Origin: Salticus scenicus
Lineage: Eukaryota; Arthropoda; Arachnida; Araneae; Salticidae
Direction of reading: 5' to 3'
Assembly: GCA_963930645.1 (NCBI GenBank)
Contig: OZ005651.1
Span: 331,409,527-331,473,526, forward strand
Length of the DNA stretch: 64,000 nt
The translations under genes and the position numbers were made by a program. Positions 11,101 through 24,500 of the stretch are shown one piece after another (within the stretch, counting starts at the first letter, position 1; the number at the start of each line of letters is the position of its first letter). The notes below the pieces were generated by a model. It saw only the letters and a list, made by a program, of their open reading frames with translations. It ran no database searches and had not been told where the DNA came from.

Positions 11101-12567
11101 CGATACGCTTAGCATTTTATTAATGTTGTGTTTAATATTTATTTAGGTATTATAGTAGGTTGGTTGGTTTGGTTTTATGTTGCACTAGTGCTGCGCAGTG
11201 GACAATTGGCGACGGTATTATAGCAGGTTGGTTGGGAGATTTAAGGCCAATTGACTCCGTAAGTGTCCTAGGCCTATAGGGGGAATGCCCCTGTGGGGTC
11301 TTTCTAAGGGGTCATAGCCCGTATTGACGCGAGTTTCGGAGGAAACCACAAAAACTCCGAACGGCTAGGTCAATGAGCGCGACCTGGGATCGAACCCGGC
11401 ACCTCCCATCTATCAGCTTTGAGCGCAGAACCGCTCAACCGCTGGTGGGCGGTATTAGTAGAAATTTGATTATTATGGATTCAACAGTGTGATTGGTTTG
11501 CCTTAATCTAAAAATAACTCACAATCTCATTTTTAAATAATGAATCATTTTTAGTTAATTAGTAAACATATTTTATCTAACAAGGAGCTAGTTTATATGT
11601 GGGATAAAAAATTATATAAATATTTATTGCGAAAGTAAGTAAACCACATCGGAAAATGCTTACATTTTTACTCAACTATTTTCCAAGTGGGGTGGTTGGT
11701 TGGGTTTTATGTTATACTAGTGCTGCGCAATGGGCAACTGGCGACGGTCTGGCACTCATACCAAGAGGTGGTCCGGAGACATGCCATCACAATTTTAATC
11801 CTCCACGGAAGGAATATTTTCCAAGTGGGAAAAAACTGAATGTGGTTTTTAGGCATGTAAGCCTAATTTTGAAAATTACTTAATTAAAAATCCTATTCAC
11901 TCTAAATTCTTTGGTAAGGGCCCCCCCCTTTTAGATTTTTAGCCGAGGGCCACCAAAGGAGCCAGTCCGGGCCTGATTTTATGTATAGCTTTGAGCCTAA
12001 AATTGTTTGCACCTTATATATCGGATCTGGCTACCCCCCCCCCCCCTGTAGGTATTGTGTTCATATAAAAGTTGAGGGAGGTGGCAGCCCCTCCCCCCAT
12101 GGAGAAATATATGTCAAATAAAACTCTTTAAAACCATTTTCAACTGTTTTCAAAATATATTCATATACAGTACTTGTTATCTTATACATTAATCTGTAAA
12201 TTACCTTAATAGCATTCAAGTACAGGGAAAGATAAAGTTGTGTGGGTGCCCCACCAGATTACTTTCATGATTTTGAAGTCAACAGATTTTTTTTTTTTTT
12301 TTTTTAACAAATCCTATTTAAAATAATTTTAATTCTTCAAATTCCACATTCTAGATGTTTATTGCATAAATTATGAGATTTAAAAAAAAAAAAAAAAATC
12401 TTAGATTATTCTTTATTCATTTTAACACTGAAAAAGATTGCACTGGAAGCATTATCTAATGGCACCTTTAAGAAGATACTTAGATTTTATTTCTATTTTT
12501 CAAAATAAATAAGTAGATAATTTCTAAGTTAGAAATTATCAAATGTGTTTCAAATGTTTCAGAAACA

Positions 12568-12598
<31 letters not shown>

Positions 12599-15500
12599 AA
12601 AACTGAAACATATGTTTCTTACATTTTTGCAATCATTGTCATACAAATTCATTCTTTCATATTTCATCATTATACTTAAGGTGTGTTAAATTATTTTTAA
12701 AATTAACTTTTCTTTACTGTGTTTACCTTTTTAATACAATTTTACAACTAGTCCATTACAAATAACATTAGAAAATTGTATATAGCATTTTTAAAAACAT
12801 ACTGCATGTTTTATAGCTTAATTTTAAAATGACACCACATTCTAAAAATATATTAACTGCATTTCAGATTTAATGTATACACACACATACCTGACAAGCT
12901 GAACAGGCCAATCCTTTTTCCCAGCCGCAGTCTGATCCGCAAGAGCCATAAAATGGAGGATAGCCGCACAATAAAATATACCTAATAATATTATGTTTCA
13001 TAAGTTATTAAATGTATTAATACTAACATAAATGACATTCTCAATTATTAACATGTAATTTAAAAATTTCAAAGATCTAATCCTGTTGAACAAACATATT
13101 CATTCCTCAGTTTTTATTTATTTATTTTTAAATACATATAAAAACACTCATGAATCCAAATAACACTATTCTGCTAAACAGAATATATATGACCAGTTTT
13201 CTAAAAAGGTAAATTTAATTTGGATGTACTAATTTTCAAAATAGTTTTATAAATTTCTTACAAGACAGACACTAGAACAAAAACATTTCTAAAATTGATG
13301 TTAAATGTAAAATTTTAGAAAAAAAAAAAAATCTAATGCTTCTTAGTAACATAAATAAAAATGTTATAAGTTAATTAACTTGATGCAACATTTGTTTTGT
13401 CAAAATATTTTTTTTAATTTCATAATACTTCATTATATATCTATCTGTATTTTGACATATTTAAGGAATAATTTAAATAAAAATTCATTGATTTAAATAT
13501 ACTTTAATGTTACATTAACATTTTTATAATTGAATGCATGAAATCACTTTAAACAACTAAATATTTAATAATCAGCAATAATTTACAATTATTGCCTGTT
13601 GAAAATAATTTCATTGTAAGTGTTGCCAAATAATCACTGTTAAAAATGCTTTAATTTATTTTTATTGAAATTCTCCTTTACATCTATAGTTTTATACCAA
13701 TACATATTCATTTAAATAAAATAACTCATTTTTAATTCTAAAAATTTAATTGCTTGAATTTGTTTCTATTATAATTATACTTGATGTATGATATATTTTA
13801 TCAATAATTACTTTAATATCACTGCCCTGAATTTAAGATCTAATACCATTCTTGCTGATTCTTATTTAAAATGTCCTCCTGAATCTGAATATAACTCCCA
13901 TTTTGCCCAGTCACCCACCGTTTTCTAGAAACACCACCCTCTCCCTTAATTTCTTTCCCTGTTCGATAATTTTATGACCATGAATTTGATTTGAAGAATG
14001 CAAAATAATTATATATTTTTTGTTTTTAGGTGTTAAATTAAAGTTTAAAAAATAACATTAATAACAGATTAAAAAAACATACAAGATATGTAATGCATAA
14101 TTTCAGTGGCAAATCTCCCCCAGAATTTTTCCCTTGTCGCAAATGTCTATGTTTTACAATTTTCCAACACTATAGCCCTCAGAAGATATTTAACGGTTAA
14201 AATAATCCTTCCCCCCACTCCTAAAAATTAAAATTATAGCCATAAAATCACCGAAAAATGATAATAGGGGGCATTCCTAAAAAACAGTGGGTGATAGGCA
14301 CAAAATGGGCGTCATATTCGGATTCAGGAGGTCATTTTACATAAGAATATGCTGAAATAGTGTCAGCTAATTTTCATGCCGAGCAGTGTATTTAGTTAAC
14401 TATTTATGAACTTATAAAATAAGATAACATTTTTATAATTTGTATCTCAATGGATTACTAAATAACTACTTGACATAGTTTTAAATGTTATTCAGGGGTG
14501 CAGAAAATGTTTTTACTCCCAACATTTCCCCCAACCCATATGAAAATTTCCCTAAAATGAAAGAACAATTTTAACACTGAATTTTATAATTTGTTGTTAA
14601 AATCGATATAAATTGAATATTTTTCTGCAAAATTTCCCCAGACGGCTAAAATTTCTCCCAATCTTAGATTGCTGGATTGGACATATTCTGCACCCCTGAT
14701 GTTATTTGTTAATAAACATAGTTACATATTTTATAATTAGCCTATGGCAGTGTCATCTGGCAAAATAAAGTGAGGTTTTAAATCTAAAATATCGAATATT
14801 CATATCAAATTCTTGTACTCATATTATTCCCATTTATTTAAAATTATAATTTTCATTACTAGAAATATTCTAAATGGTGCTATTACACATGACAACTTTT
14901 CACACAACTTTCATTTGAGCCAATTTTTCTTGCAATTTGTAAAGGTTGAAATCCAAAAGAGGGTTGCAAATATTGTGTCAAAGATTATCTGAAAAACTGT
15001 TTTTTATGGTATTCAGTACATGTCAAGGATCACTTATTTATTGTTCTATTCATGGTGTATATAAAAGGCTTTCTTCTCATTGGTCTGTCATCATAAGAGA
15101 AATTGCTTATAGAAACAACATTTTTGTTTTTAATACAGTCAGAAAAACCTATTCATACTCCGAACTCCTATTACACTTGGCACTGCACCAATTCAAGTCA
15201 ATAAAATTTGCTCAAAAGTTGCACAAAAAGTAGTTATGTGTAATAGTGTTATTATATTGCTAATACTTTCCTTAAAATTTATCATTCTTTTTATATAGTT
15301 TACATTTCTTCTGATCTTTTAATAAAATATTAAAGTTTTTAATATAAGAATGATTTATATAAATTTTATTATTTTAAAGTAATAGTCAAAAAATTATTTT
15401 CATATATATATATATATATTTTTTTTTTAAGTTTATCTTCCACAAAATTTAGCACACTTTCATAAAAGCTTTAAATTTTTACTCAACTCATCTCTTAAAA

Positions 15501-18500
15501 TTATTCTTTGCATTGTATATGATCTTATGCAACTGAATGCAATAATTCTGTTTAGATATTTCCATTTTGTCATGTTTTTTATTTTTCATTTCTTACTTAT
15601 ATTTTATATTCTTTGTTGATAATTCTGTGAAGTTGTAAAGTGCAGATAGTAATTTTTTGTAAACTAATCTATCATTATTTCCTAAAAATATTTCTCTGTT
15701 TTTTCCTGTTAAAGATATTTTTTGTAAACTAATCTATCATTATTTCCTAAAAATATTTCTCTGTTTTTTCCTGTTAAAGATATTTTTTGTAAACTAATCT
15801 ATCATTATTTCCTAAAAATATTTCTCTGTTTTTTCCTGTTAAAGATATAGCTAATTTTTAGGTGTTTTAAAATTATACTTTCATCATTTTAAATTAATAT
15901 GGAAATAAAATATTATGCATCAACATTCAACAATTATTAGCATTACATGGTATGGTATTAGGGATTTACCCACACATACAGTCACATGAATAACATGAAA
16001 TAGAATTAAATTGTTAATACATAAATGCTTATAAATCATAACAACAAAAATTAAATTATAAAAAACCTACAACTGAAAATAATTCTTACATTATAACTCC
16101 AAGGCTCCACATGTCACACCTCTTATCATAAGGTGTAGCTTCACCAGTAAAACCTTTAACAATTTCTGGTGCCATATACTCAGCCGATCCGACCTACAAA
16201 AAGAATTTGAAAAGATGAGAATAATATATATATATATTTGGTCATAGTAGGGTAGAATTTTAGGTCAAGGCTAACTGATTAGGGTATTAGACATGAGATT
16301 TTAGAATTAATATTACTCATTTTATTTATTTTTTCAAGCATACTATAATTTACAAAAATAACTGTAATAACAGTTAAAAAAAAAAAAAAAACTTTATCTT
16401 ACATAAAATAAAAAGAAGCTGGTGGTTTTTAAGTTTTTACAATATTTCTTTAGATACCATGTTCTCTCAAGAGAGATTTATCCAGTTTTTTCTTTCTATA
16501 TAATATTTGCCACCTGCCTCCTTCCTATCTTGTGTTTCTTAGGTTATTTTTTCATTAATTTTAATAAGTTTACGGTTTTAAGTTAAGATTTGTTGTGTTA
16601 CTTTATTGATTCGTTTGTTTTGCAGGCTGTTAAGAGATCTGGTTTCTTTACATTAGTGTATTTCATCCACCGATATTTTTTTTTTAAATCTTATTGGTCA
16701 TTGGTGTTTCAGTGATCTTGTATCTGTTGCTTGGCTTCTACTATGCTTATTAGATCATCTTTATTATATATATATGTATAATTTTAGGAGGGGAAAAAAG
16801 GGGGGGGGGAGGGATATTTTAAAACATTTGTTACTAAAAATAAATATTTGCATAATATATAATTTTATTTTGCTGCTAAGAGATTAATTTTTTAAGATAA
16901 TTAAACTATATACAATATTTTCTCAGCTCCTTTATTGGTATTAGATAACTAAAATAAGCAAGCATATAGCTGATTGCCAAAATACGAAATCATTTCCCCA
17001 ATGACTGATAAAATGTATTCAATCACAAGTAATTAACAAACATAGCTAGCTTTAATTCAAAACTGCTTTTCAAAATATGGTATAATTTAACCACAAATCT
17101 TTAAATGTTTTTTTTTGGTGCCTTATTTCTTCCAGCTAATTACATAAAATATACAATTTTTTCCTTTATTTATTTATTTTTTAAGAAAATTCTTAAAGTT
17201 CAAATTTCAGTGAAGGCTGCATTTTAAGATCACTATTTTTGTGAAAGTTCATTCACTGTTGCAATTTTTCCCTACATAAGATTTCCTGACTTATAATAAA
17301 TTTACTTTTAAAAATAAGATTTTGTTGTTATTCATAAATTTCACTTTATTATTATTTTTTATTTTATTTTTCAAGAATTTGAGTCTGCTACTCTAATTTC
17401 ATCAAATAAAAAAAGAAACCATGTGCTGAAAACACTTTTTATTTAAATCTCAAGAGGAGAATGGGGCAAGGGGAAGGAAAAGAAACTTCTTGCAGAGAAA
17501 AAAAAAATGCAGGAAAAGAACATGTGTAACCATAATCAGAAATTAATTGGTTTGTTTGATAATAGTTTTTAGTGCTGATGCAGGAGGTGACACTAATTGT
17601 TTTCTAAGCAATATTTCATTAGTCAATTTATCTTCTTATATAACAAAAAATGTCACAGCCTATCATTTTAAAATTTCAAATATTTTCAAATTTTCCTTAG
17701 TTTCACAATAGGAAAATTTCAAAAGATTACAGTTTGAATACATAAAAAATATATGAAATCACTAAAAAGATATTTTAGGATTCAAAATCTACATACTGGG
17801 CTTAAAAGTTCAGGGGTGCTGCAAGGAGAACGGCCAAGTACAACTCCACTGCCTAAGTCCAGGTCACAAATTTTAACTGGACAAACCTGTAATTGAAATT
17901 AAATTAGAAATTTAAAAAACAAAGTTTTGTAGCTTTGCAATTATAAGCAAGTATAATATAAATAAGTGATATGACTCTTGGTATTTTATTCAAACAGTTT
18001 ATAATTAAGAACATGTAAAAATCAAAGCATATTTTAGTTCTGCTTCCAGCTTCCAAAAATACTAAACATTAAACTTTGATCATCATCTGACAGATTATAA
18101 AATCTCATCTTAAGTTATAAATAAAACTTTGAAACATAGCTTAAAAAGTGATGATTATACTTATAAACTAACTTTTTTTAAATTCAGATTTGATCATCAG
18201 GAAGTTTTATACCAACATAAAAACAATGAAATTTTTGCAGAAAAAAAAAAAATATATATGAGCACATTCAATCACCAAGACACTATCAATCGATAATACA
18301 CTCCAGTTTCAACTAGCGGTTAAAAATCAAATGTCCTGCCAAGAACAATCTCTTATTATTTTCTCCATAGTATTCAGCGTACATTTTACCTGTTTCAGCT
18401 ATTTGGCAAATGTGTGCATCAAAACTTGATTTGGCTTAAATATGTATTTTTTTTTTTAATTTTCCTATTTGCTTTCTTTGACGTGGAAATCTTTTTTCCT

Positions 18501-21450
18501 TTCCATTTTCATGTAGAAATCTGCCTATTTTTAAAAGCTACAAAATTGGCAGCTAAGTACGTCATTCAAAGTTTCTGTATCTATACTTTATTTCAATTGA
18601 ATTAAAGTATTTCCTCTTAAAGCCATTTAAAGAAGGTGTGTCTTCAGAAATAAGCAAAAATTATAAAATTGCTAACAGTATTTACACATGACTATGTAAA
18701 AGTCAGTGATAATACCAAGCTAATACATTTGCTAGAAAATATCAATGTGAATTGTGAACGATAACAGCTTATTTTATAATGAATATTTTATAATGAATTT
18801 TTATAATGAATAAAAAAAAAAGTACTATATAACCGTATTAACTAAAAGTTAAAACTTACCATTATTATCCCAATACTAAATAAATTTTAATTTAGGATGT
18901 GTAATTTAAGATTTTTAAAATGTGTTTAATAACAAATTACAATTTCATTGTCCATGTGTTAATTTTCTTATTATGTGTATTTCTTATTTTATTACTTTTC
19001 TTGAGGTGGTATACCACAAGATGACACTTTGTGCTGTCTGAAAAAAATAGTCTCATCATGTAAAAAGTGGCAACTAACTTAAAAAAAAGTGGGGATGAAT
19101 GTGACAGTAGCAAAATTTTTATGTTTTTGCATGCACCAGAAACTTGACAATTTTTCTGATATATGGCAGTACTGAGGTCATTCATCAAGTGTAGTTTCAG
19201 AGTTGTGCTATCTATAGAAGCACAGAAAAAAATTAAAGTGTCTTTTCCTGCTGCTAAAGTAACTTTTACTGATTCAATCAGATAGTAGTTAAGAAATTAA
19301 ACTATTTGCTTTAAGTTAATATAACTGTTATATGGTGAAAAGGCATAATCTTTTACTGTGTTTATGATATTCAAGAAGAATATTGACAATTGTTCATTAA
19401 ACATATTTCCTGTTTTATATGATCATGTGGTGGTGGGGATGAATGGGACATTCCCCCACTATGTACTAATTTAAAATTGTACACAACAGGAGTGATTGTG
19501 ACTCAAAGGTAAAAACCCTGAAAATTAGAGCCTCAAATTAGAAAAAGCCCAAAATATCAAATAATACTCAAATTATTTAGGTCAGAAGCCCTCAATCTTT
19601 TTACATTTCATTCACATATCACTTGGATGACAAATGAACAACCAATGAAAACAAAATATAACTTTATTGGAAATAAAGTTAAGAGTAAGAACCCTGAAAT
19701 CAGGGGTAAACCCTGAACACAAACACCCGTGTGTGAATCATATTAAAACAAATCGTAAATAGACTTTTAATATTTTTATAACCTGTAGTTCAGTAGTTAT
19801 AACATGGAATTATAAAAATAGCATGGATTTAGATAAAAATAGATTGAAATTAATTGTTCTGATTTTTGTTTATAATAATTATGATTAAAAAAATTATAAG
19901 TTAGAATATTCAATGCAACTAAAATCAATAATATCAATAATTAAAAAAATAAACTAATAAATGGATTAAAATCACAATTTCAATCAAGCTAATTAAATAA
20001 ATCTTGGTTATTAATATAATACAGAATAGAATGCTTATTTTTCCCGATCAGTTGGAAACAAAAATTTATCTGGATAATTTGTACTCTATTATAAATGATT
20101 TATATCTTTCTAGTGTCTTATTTCTTTTTATATTGGGTCTTATTAGATTAAATTACCAAAGCCTTAGAGCACTAGGAACTGTGCGAACCAAAGGACTTTC
20201 GCCTTTCGATGTTAATTTGAGTCAATACATCAGTTTTGTTAACTCCAGTAAATCCATAGTGTGTAATAAAAATCACAAACCAATTTAACTTTAAAAAAGT
20301 ATGTAAAAAAAAATTATTAAAAATGATAACTTTTTATTAAAGTTAGTATGTTTATTTGTAACTGATTACTGAAGTGTGCTTATGAGCAATGTTACAAAAT
20401 TCTGAATTACATATGGTGAACATTATTAATAAAAACATGAAAAATATCCCATTCATCCCCACTCTCCCTACTGGCCACTAATGGATTTTCCCAGTTTTGC
20501 CCTTTATCATCGTCATCATTTTCTTTTGATGGATTAAATATACTGTCAATAATTTCACTAACTTGGTTCTAGCAATCTTTCATATTATAATCACAAATTA
20601 CAAGTACAGAATCAAAGTTTTTTTTAAAATTCTGATTTGCAGTTTTGTGTAACTTATTAATAGTGAATTCCATTGTTTATATCTGACAAGTTGTGTGGAT
20701 TTCACACTTCAGCAGGTTTCGGGCTTTCTACTGTATTTTGAATTATTTATTGACTACTTTTAAATAAACAATTTATGCTGGAAAAACTATTTTTAGTTTT
20801 CCATCGTATTCATGAAATTTTTCAGTTTAAATTTTGACATTTTTGTACATTAGAGGTACTGTTCATTCTCTTATTTCAGCCATAAATAAACAAGAATGAT
20901 TCAATTCTCAGAGTAGAATTGTCCTTGTTTATGACTTGAATCTGTAAATGAACAGCATGAGGAATCCTAAAATCGGAAAACGATGTTATGTCCATATTTA
21001 AGCTGTCAGTTTATTGGTCTGTAAAGCGATCACCTTAGGAATGAATGATGGTAAGGAAGTTGGACCAGTTTTAAAAATAGTATTTATGATACCGGGAAAA
21101 TCCTACTGAATGTTATAATCCAATACCTTTGTAAATTCAAAATTTTCATAACACAGCTGAACAGGTCAAAATACATAAACATACAATATGCATGGAACTA
21201 CATAATAAGTTAAATACAAAACCGATATCTATAAGATTAAGCAGCAGATCATAAGGTGAATGTGTCAAAATAGAGAAGGATAGCCTAGTTGGTGGGGCAT
21301 TTCAGTCTCTGACAGGAAATTGCTCTCAACAGAGTTCATTTCTTTAATCTTGAATATAATTTATTCTATATTAAATTTTTATGAGAACAACTATATGATG
21401 GGGAATTGAGTAGACTTACGCCAACTAGCTTTCAGTTACCCTAAATATTT

Positions 21451-21504
<54 letters not shown>

Positions 21505-24500
21505 GGTGTTTTGTAAATAATTGAATGAATAAGAAATCAGTTCCAATTATTTAGTATTTTGCTTAATTTTATCGAAAGAAAGTTTTACAAAACTGAAAAA
21601 CCCAAAAGTGGACAAAATTGTGGGTTTTTTTCAAGTGGGTGTTTTAGAAAAAACCCAGTTAACACTGGTTTTGTGGTCATACTGTAACGTTCCTGCAAGT
21701 CAATATATGCTCCAAATTCATCTGGCATTTTATGTACTTGAAAGTTATTTTACTAAAGGAGTATAAGGTTAAAGCTTAAAATATTTTAAATATTTTTGTA
21801 AAAATGTTTAAAAAAAAGACTCAGAAATTTTTTTTTAAACAAAAATTTTAAAATTAACTTTCAATAAATAGTTTAAATAAAAAAAGAATGGACCGACTTT
21901 ATTATTAAATAATGCTAGATATACAAAAAGCTACTTTAAAAAGGGACTAAATCGCAAGATATGAAAATTAAAATACCTATAAAGAACGAATTTTGAAATT
22001 ATGTTTTTATTTTAATTATATTTTAAAAAGATAGAGAATTAGATTGTTTTATTATAAAACATGTGGATTGTAAATAAAGTAGTGGCAACATAGATAGGAA
22101 AAAAAAATTATAATGAACTTAGAAGTAAAACTACATTAAATAATCACCAGCAAAGTTTATTACATTTTCAAAAATATTAGGAAGTCATTAGGTATTGATT
22201 GCTGATGAAAACAACAGATCACCCTATTACTCTCAGTTCAGATATCAATTAAAAGACCACTATGAAGAGAAAATGAAGTTTGACACGAGTAATCTATTTT
22301 CCATAAACTGATGTTGAGAAGTAGACAGCTGATTTGTATAGTGCAGGTCTACAGTCTCAGTTTGACTCTCATAAAATACTTTGTGCAATGATTTTATATG
22401 CCAACATAGTCTCCCTACAGGCTTCATGCAAATTTTTCATATATTCAGATGTATTTTTGAGATAAATGATTTCAATCCACTGTTTCTGATTACTTTTTGT
22501 AAACATACTTTAGAACTAAAATTGGCACTGTCTATTTTTAACACCACATAGCAACTACCCCTTCTAACTTGATCCAACTGTTCACATCAACACAACCTTA
22601 CTGCTCTTGTATCTAGTTTGTATATCTAATCTCCTGTGACTTTCTGGACTATGTTGCTCCTACTTTATTTATAGATCTTGTGTGTATATACATATGAATG
22701 TATATAGATTTCACAAAAATGAAATATATTTTTTCCACATAATTAACAATTCTTAAATAAGCATATTCCAAAACTCTTCAAATTCACTTAATACCATACC
22801 TGGTCTTCACTATAACAAAGTATATTTTCAGGCTTAAGATCCCTGTGAGCAATCCCTAAAATGACAGAAAAAAAAAATCTTATGAAATCTAAAGAGGTAT
22901 AAAATGAACAATTTATAGATTAATTATAATTTCTAAAATTTATTATATTTCTACATAATCTGATACATATAAATTTCTTATCAGTTTTGTATTGTTTGCT
23001 TAATGATTTTAAAGCTATTATACTTTATTAAACCCACAGCGACTAGAACAAACTGTTGGTATCACCCACTGTAGCAAATTTGCCTTTTAAGCGCAAACAA
23101 TATCTAATCTCATTAACAGCCAAGGCCCATGTTATTATATGGAAAAGTTTGTTTCTAGAATTTATTATATATATATATAAAATAATGATATATTAAGCAT
23201 AGTAGAAGCCAAGTAACAGATATAAGATCACTGAAACCACAAAGACCAATAAGAATGAAAAATTTCTGCATGTAGGAGAAGCTCAGAAAGGTGAAAAAGT
23301 TCATGAGGAGATGAAATACACATATTTAAAGAAACCAAATTTAATAATTAACAGCATTAAAAAAAAAAAAAAAAAAAAAAAATAGTTTCAGACCGGCAAC
23401 ACTCCCCCAGCCTGCCGAGACCAGAATAGGAGTCATATGGATTAAAAAAAGCAAAATTTCTATGTTTATTCAATTCTTCAAAAAATTGTTAATTTTAACA
23501 ATCGTGAATTTTGAATATGGAAAATGATTTTTCACATTAATATTTTATTTCCTAGCTAAAAAATGCACTTAATTATTTTTTTAACTCAAAAATTAAATAT
23601 AAAAAAAAAAGTATCAATTTAATGGTTGCTAATTATCTGATTATGAAAAATGGAATTTTAAAAAATGCATTAGTTAATGAGTAATTGTAGAAACAAATTT
23701 GCCGATAGAATATGGGTCTTAGTTGTCGGCAATATTTGCTCTTAATGTCATCTGGATACTAGGAAGTCATATTGCAGGAATGTGTGGACATTAAAGAGCA
23801 TTTCTTCTCTTCAAGATCCATTAGTTATATATCTTTGAAATTATATGTATTTATTTTTTATTTATTTACTGATGTATTTAGCACCAAAAATGGTTTTCAA
23901 AGTAATAAGTGGCTATAGTCATCATAACAAGCAGAAGTAATTATGCATTAAATTTCATTGATTTCTTGAAGCATGAGAATATAATTAAAATAGATTAAAT
24001 CTGTAAATAAATCTTCATTTCTATTGATGTAGTTCATGTGTTGTTGTTTTTTTTAAGATTCTAATGTAAAATGATTTAAAAAAATCTTATTATGTATTTA
24101 AATATTCTAAATAAGCAGTTAATGCAAGTAAAAATATGAATAAAAAACATTTCAGGAAATCAGTTATAAGTGATTCTTGATGAAAGAAATGTGCTTGAAT
24201 CTGGCTTCTGAAGGTTAAATGGGACTATTCAGGATGAAATCTATTTTGGTGTGGCCATTTCCAAACAGCTTTTTTTTTTTTTAATGAAATGCCCGTGACT
24301 TTCAGCACGGCCTTTTTGGTTATAATTTACCTTATGTCATTCAGATTCTTCATGTCATTAAATTTTCATCAAACCTCTGTTAAACAATGTAATTCATGAT
24401 TTATTTTTTTATGTGTGAACAAAAAAATTTAAATTATTTTAATCTTTTTTAGTCTCCCCATGGAGGCTTCCACTGACGTTTCAGTAATAAGCTGAAATAA

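Larger units (their letters stand above)
9011..11975. mobile_element. Non-autonomous hAT-type transposon, 2965 bp, 8-bp target duplication
   Basis: Begins CAGGCCCGGACTGGCC and ends GGAGCCAGTCCGGGCCTG, giving an inverted terminal match of about 15 bp. ATTTTATG sits exactly at both borders (9003-9010 and 11976-11983). An 8-bp duplication with CAGG...CCTG termini is typical of hAT elements. No transposase is recognisable. The interior is composite: two 300-bp direct repeats (9045-9342, 9368-9665), a foldback (9956-10370), two SINEs in opposite orientation and a SINE-tail fragment. It lies in a Mnk intron and is the longest intact element in the window. Confidence 0.9.
8062..12890 (-). other. Mnk: Mnk intron (4.8 kb)
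   Basis: Bounded by donor GTATGT at 12890 and acceptor cag at 8062. It holds an AT microsatellite (8107-8141), a foldback element (8265-8475), a GT tract (8836-8854) and the 3-kb hAT-type element. The remainder (11984-12890) is AT-rich with poly-T runs at 12289 and 12570 and nothing else recognised. Confidence 0.85.
12982..16089 (-). other. Mnk: Mnk intron (3.1 kb)
   Basis: AT-rich with a foldback (about 13850-14350), a hAT MITE (14493-14698) and the 65-bp triplication (15652-15846). A plus-strand frame at 14946-15233 has no recognisable product. Confidence 0.85.

Noticed and set aside
18937..19188. Minus-strand 83-codon frame as a gene
   Set aside because: No recognisable domain, no splice context. 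It lies in a region with dispersed-repeat fragments; perhaps part of an old element but not supportable.
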